In this document: positions 23,296-32,540 of the stretch, piece after piece
How positions within the stretch are numbered: position 1 is the first letter of the stretch
How the letters are laid out: each line of letters begins with the position of its first letter
Assembly (NCBI GenBank): GCA_022264855.1
Contig: JABYQU010000037.1
Span: 124,001-188,000 of the forward strand
Length of the DNA stretch: 64,000 nt
Reading direction: 5' to 3'
Origin: Lenzites betulinus
Lineage: Eukaryota > Basidiomycota > Agaricomycetes > Polyporales > Polyporaceae
Translations under genes and position numbers: made by a program
The notes under the pieces: model-generated
The model's database searches: none
The model's input: the letters and a program-made list of their open reading frames with translations, nothing else
What the model was told of the DNA's origin: nothing

Positions 23296-24638
23296 ATGTT
23301 CACCGGCAACGGTATCAAAATCTTCACCGGTGCGTGTCCACGCGGTATAGCAGCATCGATAATTGGATCTTACTGACTGCCATTATAGGGACCAGCCACC
23401 CGGAGCTCGCAGAAATCATCACCAGACGGTGCGCGGACATCTATATGAGCCAACTACAAGAGCTGAGCGTATTCCTTCTCCAGGCTCGGTGTCACCCTGG
23501 GCAAGGCGGATGTCACGAAAAGCGGGGTGGGGGAGACCCAGGTCCGCATCACCGAGTCGGTGCGCGAGGACGACGTCTACATCATCAACACCGGGTGCGG
23601 CGAGGTCAACACCGCGCTCATGGAGGTCTGCATCATGATCCACGCCTGCAAAATCGCGAGCGCGAAGCGCATCACCGCCATCCTCCCGCTCTTCCCGTAC
23701 GCCCGGCAGGACAAGAAGGACAAGAGCCGCGCCCCCATCACCGCGAAGCTGGTCGCGAACATGCTCCAAAAGTCGGGCTGCGACCATGTCATCGTGCGTG
23801 GTGCCGTTCATCTTCCCTGCGTGCTGCGTTCTGACGGCCCCCGGCGGCGCTTTGCTTCGGCGCGTCGGTGCACCTGCAGACGATGGACCTGCACGCGTCG
23901 CAGATACAGGGCTTCTTTGACGTACCCGTAGACAAGTGGGTGTTTCATCACTCATGAGACTTGACCGCACGCTCACCGATTCCCACGACGTCCAGCGTAA
24001 GTGATGCATACCGTCTTCCGTGTCGTTTGGGTGTTCACACGTGCCCTCCGCTGCTAGCTCTATGCGGAACCCTCTTCGATCCAGTACATCCGGACCAACT
24101 TTGAGCTGTCGGACATAGTGATTGTGTCACCAGATGCGGGCGGCGCGAAACGGTCAGTCGCGCATCTGCGCAGAAGCACCGGAGACTCACAGCTGCGGTA
24201 CTTGCGTATAGAGCAACGTCGATGGCTGATCGGTTAGGCGTCGACTTCGCGCTGTTCCACAAGGAGCGGAAGAAGGCGAACGAGGTCTCGCGGATGATCC
24301 TCGTCGGGCACGTCAAGGACAAGGTCGCGGTGCTGGTGGACGACATGGCGGACACGTGCGGGACGCTCTGCCTCGCGGCGCAGCATCTCTCGGAGGCCGG
24401 GGCGTCGAAGGTGTACGCGATGGTAACGCACGGGATTCTGAGCGGCAACGCGCTGAAGAACGTGGAGCAGTCCGCGCTGGAGAAGCTCATTGTGACGAAC
24501 ACGCTGCCGCAAGCGGAGAACGTCGCGCAGTGCGCGAAGATCGAGGTGATTGACATTGGGATTGTGCTTGCCGAGGTGATTCGTCGCAGCCACTACGGGG
24601 AGAGCGTGTCGAAGCTATTCGACGAGGTGCCGTACTAG
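23296..24638 (+). CDS. Ribose-phosphate pyrophosphokinase (PRPP synthetase)
   Basis: Transfers pyrophosphate from ATP to ribose-5-phosphate to make PRPP for nucleotide, His and Trp synthesis (cytosol). Exons: 23296-23329, 23389-23428, 23484-23793, 23880-23935, 23996 (one nucleotide), 24058-24152, 24212-24638; 320 residues, the usual length. Motifs: [17 protein letters not shown] at the start; [36 protein letters not shown] (ATP/regulatory region); [51 protein letters not shown] (catalytic flexible loop); [12 protein letters not shown] (PRPP-binding loop). The single-C exon at 23996 restores the Asn of the near-invariant VDNLYAEP. The alternative, one longer exon to 23939 (TGG) and donor GTGTTT, is also in frame but gives VDKWLYAEP. 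The first two exons are only 34 and 40 nt. Confidence 0.95.
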
Positions 24639-25991
24639 GTCGCCGAGGACATGGGCGCACACATGATGGTGCACGCGGGGCTAGTAGCGAGAAGCGACGG
24701 GATGCATGACAGGATATAGATGCAAAGGATTTGTACAATGTACTCGAAGCTAATGCGACGGTGGTGACGGATGCGTTGGCGAGACTGTAAAGGCAATTGA
24801 CTATTATACGCGGCGTGATGGCCTCGTGGGCGGGGTCGAGCGAGCAATGCACGACAGGCGTTCTCGGGACGGGGATGTGTCATGCAGACGCGATCATTCT
24901 TCTGCGGACCCCGGGCTGGGGGCGTGGGCAAAAGGAGGCTGGGAAGAGGAGCGAAGCAGGCGCAGCGGGTGATGGCGCGCTGATCGCGGCGTATTCTAGC
25001 CTGCGCGCTGGGTGCTGTCGCAGCCCGCCATGCGCGTCCGCGCGAGTCGGGATCGCGAGGGGGCGCCGGGCGTGCGTATGAGCTCGGGGTGCGCGCGCGC
25101 GACGGCGGGTCGCTGGTGAGGCGACGTGGGCCGGAAGCTGGAGCACACGTCAGGAAGAGGGATGGCGTTGGGAGTCGCGTTCTTGTCCACGCGCACCCGC
25201 TTCTCGTCCCATCACCGACGTACCCAATCATCCCATCAGACCCACGGAGTGAATGGGCTCTGTGGCGTTAGCGGGGGGTCCGCTGCATCTCCAGCTTCCT
25301 GCCGTGGCACCCCGAGGTCTTGCCTCGGCATGGCCCCCGCCCCAGTCGAGACCCGCGGTCGCCGTCGACGACGACCATGGCGATCGCTACGAGCTGTGGG
25401 CGCGCGCGTCGGGGGCCAGGATCTGACGGCGCGTGCGAGCGCGTGCCACAAGGTCGATAGAGATGGGTGCAGACAGCGCGTTGGCGCCGGCGGATGTGAT
25501 AACCGAGGCGGCAGAGCGGTATATTGGACGATCGGGACTGATTGGAGGCTCGAGGGAGGCTTGCCGGATCTGGGGAGATGGATATACGCACACGCACAGC
25601 CCGGCGGGGGGAGTGGGCGAGGAGGCGGGCGGGCGCGGGCCCAGTTGGCGCCGGCACAGAGGCGGGCGGATTTCGGGACCGATTGGGGTTAAAATACCGG
25701 AAAAGAAAATAAAGGGTTGTGATCGGGCTTGTTTCTGTTTCTGTTTCTCGATCGACTTCCGCGCGAGAGACTGAGGCGGCGGGCGTCTGTCCAAGTCTCA
25801 GCGATTGAGAGCTCCCCGCCGTCCTCTTCCCCTCCGTTCCACCCTCCGTCTCCCTCTCCTCCCCGCCACCCCACGCCCGCCGCCTGCCCCCCCGCCTTCC
25901 GCTATCTTTATTCCTTCCTCCATGCGCGCTGTCCTCTCTCTGCGCTGACTCTAATTCCTCATCCTCGGGCGATGCGAGCTACACTCATATC
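24639..25991. other. Intergenic and long 5' leader of the kinase gene
   Basis: No gene recognised. The last 250 bp (about 25760-25990) is very CT-rich and probably forms the transcribed leader of the downstream kinase. Open frames on both strands (up to 245 codons) result from GC-rich composition. Confidence 0.45.
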
Positions 25992-28900
25992 ATGTACACA
26001 AACCATGTCCACCCAGGCCATAATCCCGTCCCCCTCCACAACCCGTACCCGAACCACATGCCAAACGGCCACGCACACCACCCCCACCACCCCCCGCAAC
26101 CCCCGCACCCGCCGCCCACAAACCATCGACCGCACCAGCAGGCGCCCAAGGAGCGCATCACCGTCCAGGCAGTACCCTCCGTCACGGTGCAGAACAACGA
26201 ACTCGTCGTTGGCGACTCCAATAGCAGTCAGTGTCCATCAGTGGCGCCCCCCGCCGCCTTCTTGGCTGATCGCCCCCTCTCCTTTCCAGGTTCTACGCGG
26301 TCGTATACACCCCTCAAGGTGGTCGGAGATGGCTCTTTTGGTACGGTATGGTTGTGCGATTGGCATGGGACGCTACCGCCCAATACACCCATGTCCGCCA
26401 TGCAATGCGGTCCTGGGGCGCGGCCCGAATATGCGGGCAAGAGATTGGTCGCCGTCAAGAGGATGAAAAAGACCTGGGACGGCGGCTGGGACGAGTGCAA
26501 GAAGCTCAAGGAGCTAGAGGTGCGTCTCCTCCATTTTTGGCCACCCGACGCCCGTTGAGGCCTCTCCGTCCCAAAGTCATTACGGGCCATCCCATACCAC
26601 CCCAACATCATCCCGCTCTACGACTTCTTTCTCCTCCCCGACACGAAAGAGCTCTACTTTGTTTTCGAATCAATGGAGGGCAACTTATACCAACTCATCA
26701 AGACCCGCAAAGGTAAGCCCTTGGCGGGCGGGCTCGTCTCCTCCATCTTTCGCCAGGTCGTCTCGGGCCTGCACCACATACACGAGTCTGGCTACTTTCA
26801 CCGCGACATGAAACCAGAGAACCTTCTCGTTACGACGACCGGCTTATACGACTACCGCCCCGTCTCGCCATATGCTTCCCCGGACTCTCCCCCGGAGAGT
26901 GACGTCGTTGTCATCGTCAAGCTCGCCGACTTCGGGCTGGCGCGCGAGACGAAAAGCCAACCTCCTTACACCGAGTACGTGTCAACGCGATGGTATCGCG
27001 CTCCAGAGGTCCTCCTCAAGAGCAAGTACTACTCCAATCCCGTTGACATGTGGGCGCTTGGGACGATCATGGCCGAACTGGTCAACCTCAGGCCTCTGTT
27101 TCCCGGACAAGGTGAAGTCGATCAGGTAGCCCGAATATGCGAACTTCTAGGCGATCCATGCGGGGACTACGGGTACGACGACCGAGGGAAGCCTATCGGC
27201 GGCGGGAAGTGGCCCAAGGGAGTTAAGATGGCGGGTGAAGTGGGGTTTCAATTCCCGGAGGTGAGCCTTCAGTTGCGCTACCACGAGTGCCCGCCTTGAC
27301 CGCGATGACCAGATCCCACCAAGAGACTTCTATGCTCTGTTCGATCGGGCGGTGCCAATCAAGCTGGTCGAATGCATCGCTGATCTGTTGAAATACGACC
27401 CCGACCTGCGTCTCACGAGCAAGCAGTGTCTCGAGCACCCATACTTGTTGGACACCACGCCACTCAACGACCCGCCCATCCCTGGTTTTCACAGTGCCGC
27501 AAACGGACACAGGGTATATGCGCGATCATCGCAGAGGAATGGTGTCTCTCCGGCTCGATCACTGCCCTCTGTCACTCCTCGGAATCTACCGCCATCGCAT
27601 TCACACAACTCGCTTCCAGGAAGGCCGGGCTTCGAGCCCCAACCTCCGCCGGCGACGGTGCAGATTCCAGACGCGTCGTCCTCGCATCGCTCATCCTTCT
27701 ACGAATCGAGAAGCCGCGCGCCCTCCGATGCCCGAGGGTATCCGCAGCCATCGAATGGTGTGTCTCCCGTCCAATCCCAAGCCCCCTCCGAGTACTCCAA
27801 TGATTGGCCCTCATCATACGCGTCGGATTCTCAAGGGCACTGGGATCCCATGGACGTCTCTCCCCAGGTGGAGATCCCTCCAGATGGCTATGCACATCCC
27901 ATGGATATCCAGACTTCTCCCATGGTACGCGAGCATCCTGCGCGTCCGGTCGACGACCTCATTCACAATGTCACGAACGGCCACATTCAGGAGGTTACGC
28001 AGCAGCAGGCCACCAGCAAGCTCGGCAAGTTGTCGTTTGGGAAGAAGGCAAGCAAGTGGGGGCTCGGGAGCATGTTCGGGCATGGCGACAAGGGTCCGCA
28101 AGCGCTGCCACCGGTGCAGGAGCTTCCTGTGGGCTCAGCCGGCTCAACGCCATCTCTCAAGCGAACGCAGTCCTCGAGCACCGACAGCCGGTCCCTGTCC
28201 GAGCTCTCCCCGATGCAGGACGTCCCTCGCATCATCCTCGACCCCAAGCTACGGAAGAAGGAAGCCACGCGCATGCAACGCGACGCGGAGAAGCAGCGCC
28301 GGTTGCTGGCGGAGAAAACGCAGAAGGAGCAAGCACGGGCTGTCATGGAGAAGAGCAAGCGCATCCGCGACTCCTCTGGCGACTTCGAGTGGCGCAGCGT
28401 GCACCCTTTGGCGCTGCTGCATGGGCAGGACTACGTCCAGCAGCCGGGCGGGGCCAAGCAGCCAGCAGCCGCGGGCCCTATCAGGCAGACGCAGAGTCAT
28501 GGCGTCGCCTCCTCCTACAACGCCGCGGGCGGGAGCTATACCACATCCAGCCCAGTCGACACGCAGACACGCGGAGATTGGCGGAAAGACGAGCGGGTGG
28601 CGAAGGCGCGACGGCGAGACTACGACGACGACCATTCCATGTCTTCAACCGATTTACCAAGCGGCGTGTCCGTCATCTCCTTCGCGACAGTGGACAGTGA
28701 TCCTGGGCCGGCGCGCCTGCGCCATCGGCCAAGCGCGCTCGGGATCAGTCGCATGACGTCCATGTCCTCGCTAGGGACGACACTTTCGGACGAATTCTCG
28801 CCACACGCGCGCTCGTCGACGTCGGGGATTGAGCAGGAGTTTGCGAACGGGTTTCACCTCCGCGCCTCGGTCGACTCGTCGTCGATTTCGGACGGCGGCT

Positions 28901-29355
28901 CTCCCGCGGTCGCGCCGCTGCATATGCTATCGCTATCGTCGCCGATTCCATGGGCGCATCAAGAGAACGGGCAGGGAGAAGGCAATGGCAGCGAGCGGCC
29001 ATCATTAAGCATCCCACCGCAGCCGAAGCACCCAACCGGCTTCAAGCCGCAGGGGCCCCTCAGTCCGTATGAGCATAGTCAAGGGAATGGACTGGGCTAT
29101 CCGTCCAGTCCTGGCGTGGCGCCGAAGTCGGCCATCAACCCGATGTTCAAAGTGGTGAGTTTCGCAGACATGTTCCGCCCATGCTGTCTGCTGACGATGT
29201 GTGTGTAGCCTCCAATATCCACGACGATCCTCACACGGCCGGGCTCATTACCACCCTTCTCACACCTTGAAGCGGTCGCGGAGGGCGAATACCCGCCCTT
29301 GTCGCCGATGTCATTCACAAATCCGGAAGATTTGGGCAACGACGACTCTAGCTAA
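25992..29355 (+). CDS. Ime2/Crk1-like (RCK/MAK family) Ser/Thr protein kinase
   Basis: CMGC kinase of the MAK/ICK/Ime2 group (fungal Ime2, Ustilago Crk1), which control meiosis, mating or morphogenesis. Exons: 25992-26226, 26290-26519, 26577-27260, 27313-29154, 29209-29355; 1045 residues. A His/Pro-rich N-terminus precedes the kinase domain: Gly loop GDGSFG (91-96), VAVKRMKK lysine, HRDMKPEN (230-237), DFG (273-275), activation loop TEYVSTRWYRAPEVLL with TEY at 287-289, then PVDMWALGTIMAEL. About 25 residues (TTGLYDYRPVSPYASPDSPP region) are inserted between the catalytic loop and DFG. A 600-residue Ser/Pro-rich disordered tail follows, with one basic/coiled segment. The 63-nt first intron (GTCAGT...CAG) is a stop-free multiple of three, so retention would add 21 residues. 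Confidence 0.92.
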
Positions 29356-31527
29356 CCATCGTGGTGTTTTTTCTCCCGCTCTTGTTCGATGTTGCCGCCG
29401 CATCCTCACGCCTGCCCTCATGGTTCCGCTGCTGTTTATCCTGGGTCGTCTGTCGCATTTCACGCTCGTTCTTGGTTGCTATTTAACGCCTCCATCACAC
29501 CTCACCTGCTCTCATCTCCGCCCCGCTTCTTTCCATCGCATGCGCCGCAGCTGCATTGCACATTGCATCGCACCGCGCCTACCTGCACCATCCCCCCTCC
29601 CCTCCCATACGTCCCCCTCCTGTCCATCACTGACATGCGTACATTACCCTCATCGCCCCCTCATCGACTCGTGCATATTCATTCGGTTTGCTCGTATATC
29701 TGTTGCATTCGTTCTTCCGTCACTCGTTGGACCTCGTTATATTCTGCAGGACTCCCTCTCATTCCCGTCATCTCTGGACCGCTCCATTCGCACCTGCCTC
29801 CGCGCAAGCCGCTGGCCCCCGGCCGCCGACGCTCCCCCGTCGCACCGGTCCGTGGCCGCTGCCGCTGCGCTGGGCTCCGCACGCACACTCCCTCGCTTTT
29901 TACTCACTCTTCCTCCCCTCCTCCTCCCTCCTTGCCCGCATCCCCGCCGCCGCCGCCGTCGCCGTCCACGCATGCACATGCTCCCGCACCTGCACCGTCG
30001 CCGTCCACCACCGCGCCCGCCGCCCGTGTGCCATTCTGCACACCCCCCTCCCTGTCCATCCATCCGCTTTCACCGTACATTATAATTCGCCCCTATTCGC
30101 TCTCCGACGCGCGCGCGTGCGCCAGCGGCCGCCGCCGCCCCGATCGCATATCCCGCCCGCCCCCGCGCACGTCCGCGCACGCCGGGCCCGCGGGCGTTTC
30201 CGCTCACTTATCATACCTAGACTACATTTCACGTGTATTTGTACAAACACTTGGCAATGGCCGGCACAAAACGGAACTCGAACACCATCGTATTGTCTGC
30301 GTGAGCGTGTGCATTGTACAGTCACAGCGAACATCTATACTGGCTTTGTACTACCGCCGCGGTCGGAGTAAATTTGTGCAGCTACCGCGCTCCGCTGAGA
30401 GTCATACTGCATCGTGCGTCAATGACCGCGCGCAGGGTCGCATGCCAGTATTTATGGTGCAGCCCGGACTCGCGCAGGGTCGCAGGCCAGGCAGATGTCG
30501 GTGAACCCCAGCTGCCGGCGGCATGTCGGAGCTCCTTGGCTAGCGATTCGCGCGTGCGAGCAGGCTGACGGGCACAGACGAGCCGTTCGGGGCAAGAGCG
30601 TGCACTCCCTCGCAGCGGAACGTTCGGGGGTCGGTCTCAGCTGGGCAAAGGAAGCCACGCGCAGAAGACGGGCGTGGGTGTGCGTGCCAAGCGGGCGTGG
30701 ACGGGGGGAGTGCTATCGCCGTCAGACGGACGCTCTCCGCGCACGGCATACGTGAGTGGTGATTGCCCGCGCGGGCCTTCGACGTCGCGCGCCCATTCAG
30801 CGGCACGCACTCAGTACTGGGAGGGTCTGGGGCGCGGTCTGCGCCCCGCCATCCCCGCAGGCTGCGCGTGCGTGTGCGCATCTGTCGCGCGCGGAAGCAG
30901 GTGCATCGGACGGGATCGTGCAGATCCGCACACGCTGTGTGCCCACAGAGCGGGGACGGCGCTGGGGCCGTGAGCACGCGCGGGGCCTGGAGTGCGCACT
31001 GGGGCGTCTGGCACTCACACGCGTATGAATATGTGAATGGCAGGGGATACATCGGAGCGAGCGGGGGCGCGTCCGGGCCCTTTTGCGCGTGCGCTGCGAC
31101 CGGCGTGCTGAACAGTGAACCTTCGCCGGCGGCAGGCGGGGTTCCTGTTACAGTTTACAGTTCGAGTGCAGGTCGCCGACGCGAGACGCAAAGCGAGGAA
31201 GGGCGGTGAGTATGTGGTGTGATCGTGAATTGGAGACACTGCACAGAGGATAGGGGGTGCACGAGGCGCTAATAATGGAGAGGTTGGATGTCAGGCAGAA
31301 CAGAACAGAGATAGACGGATGGATGGATGGACGGCGCAGAAGAGCTGCAGGCTTCTGCGTGTCCGGTTATGTGTGCGTGTACGATCGGACTTCACACGGA
31401 CAGCCATCCGGCCCCGAGGAGTCGACATCGGGGAAGGGCATGTCGGGCTCAGAACGAACAGGCTGCGAAGGGTAATCTGTCATGGTATTGGTCGGCTGAA
31501 CCAATGCGGATACAATAAATACGCCTT
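29356..31527. other. Intergenic, pyrimidine-rich then GC-rich, no recognised gene
   Basis: The first 750 bp is extremely CT/CC-rich (kinase 3' flank). The open frame 29389-30504 (371 codons, Pro/Ser/His) and its neighbours arise from that bias. 30500-31500 is GC-rich with no motif; GATGGATGGATGG at about 31317-31330 is a short tetranucleotide run. Confidence 0.45.
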
Positions 31528-32172
31528 CTAGTGGTGGTGATGAGGCGCCTGCTCGAACCGCAGGCCGCTAGCAAGAGAGGCCGGTTAGCATCTGTCGAAC
31601 TATAGAACCTGTTGGCCGTGAGCTTACCAGTAGCTGTGTGACCAAACAGGATGCGATCAGGACATGGTTAAACTTAGCACTGACGAACATGGATGTAGGG
31701 AAGTAAACATACCCGCAAGCCCTCGGGCCCGGCTTGTCCTATAGCGCGGGGTCAGTTCCTGAGTAAGAACAAGGGTAATGCTCGAGCTCACCAGGTTGAT
31801 GAAGATCTTGGGGTGGCCGAGAGGTCCTCCTCCTGTAGAGACTAAGAAGCGGTCGAACACTCGTACGCTGTAGCACGTACCGCCATCACAGACCGCCTTG
31901 CGACCGTTCACAACGCGAATGGGCTCCTGGGCGATCATCTCCATTGCACTCAGCGGGTTTGGCTGGAGCTCCATGATGGTCTGCTCGAAGCGGGGGCCGG
32001 AGTGCGCCTGAGGACGAGGGCGCTGGCTGGTCGACCAAGTGGTGGCAAAGTTGGGAGCCTGCTGCACCGCAGTGGCGGGCGTCGCAGCCTCATGGGCGGC
32101 GACCGGGGTGGAGGTGGACGAGAGGCGGGTTAGAGGACGGGCGAGGCCCTGGAGAGCTCGTCGGGCGAGCAT
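31528..32172 (-). CDS. NADH:ubiquinone oxidoreductase 13-kDa subunit NDUFS6 (zf-CHCC)
   Basis: Zinc-binding accessory subunit of mitochondrial complex I, needed late in N-module assembly. Exons, minus strand: 32172-31881, 31832-31792, 31738-31713, 31633-31628 (six nucleotides), 31567-31528; 134 residues. An N-terminal presequence (MLARRALQGLARPLTRLSS) is followed by QEPIRVVNGRKAVCDGGGGP, LGHPKIFINLDKPGPRACGY, CGLRFEQAPHHHH and a stop. Zinc ligands are Cys95, His104, Cys119 and Cys122. The 6-nt exon CTACTG completes Gly120, encodes Tyr121 and gives two bases of Cys122; omitting it removes GYC spacing. Both flanking introns have GT-AG ends. The gene is divergent to Hsp104. Assignment is firm because the whole CHCC signature is rebuilt by the splicing model. 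Confidence 0.93.
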
Positions 32173-32384
32173 GGTCGTTGTCGGAGAGGGAGGCTGCGGC
32201 CCGATTAGGCAGGCGGGCGGGCGCTGGGGTCGGGAGGACCGTGGGAAAGCATCCGGCTTGAGCCGGGCTGGGTGGCGGGGAGAGACGCCCGTTGACGCGG
32301 GAGGTGACGTCAAGAAAGGCAAGAGTGTAGACTGATTGAGCTTGTGCTCGAACGCTCTCGCCGGCTGTGGCGGCTCGCGATCCT

Positions 32385-32407
32385 TTCCTGCCTCTTCGAC
32401 CGCTTTC
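32385..32407 (+). promoter_or_regulatory. Step-type heat shock element upstream of HSP104
   Basis: TTC trinucleotides begin at 32385, 32395 and 32405, an exact 10-bp period, matching the step-type arrangement nTTCn-5-nTTCn-5-nTTCn known for Hsf1 targets in yeast. It lies about 22 bp upstream of the TATA element and about 135 bp upstream of the ATG. Confidence 0.6.
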
Positions 32408-32428
32408 GAGCCCAAGCCTGCTGCTCTG

Positions 32429-32435
32429 TATATAA
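32429..32435 (+). promoter_or_regulatory. TATA box of HSP104
   Basis: TATATAA about 106 bp upstream of the HSP104 ATG at 32541, directly downstream of the heat shock element. Confidence 0.6.
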
Positions 32436-32540
32436 CTGTCTCGAGCTCAGGCTGCAGCCCCAATCTACATTCTACGATCACACTCCTAACGCCTCTTATA
32501 CCCCTACCCTAACTCACCTTTTCCTTTCTTCACGACCATC

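Larger units (their letters stand above)
32173..32540. promoter_or_regulatory. Divergent promoter NDUFS6 / HSP104
   Basis: A 368-bp shared region between two ATGs. It contains a step-type heat shock element (32385-32407) and a TATATAA (32429-32435), both placed for the HSP104 direction, and a G/C-rich NDUFS6-proximal half. Confidence 0.6.

Noticed and set aside
27494..28756. 420-codon open frame inside the kinase gene in another phase
   Set aside because: Frame shadow of the kinase tail exon, which has the consistent GT-AG joins and homology.
29389..30504. 371-codon open frame, Pro/Ser/His-rich
   Set aside because: Produced by an extremely CT-rich 3' flank; other frames are open over the same stretch and no motif or splice context supports it.
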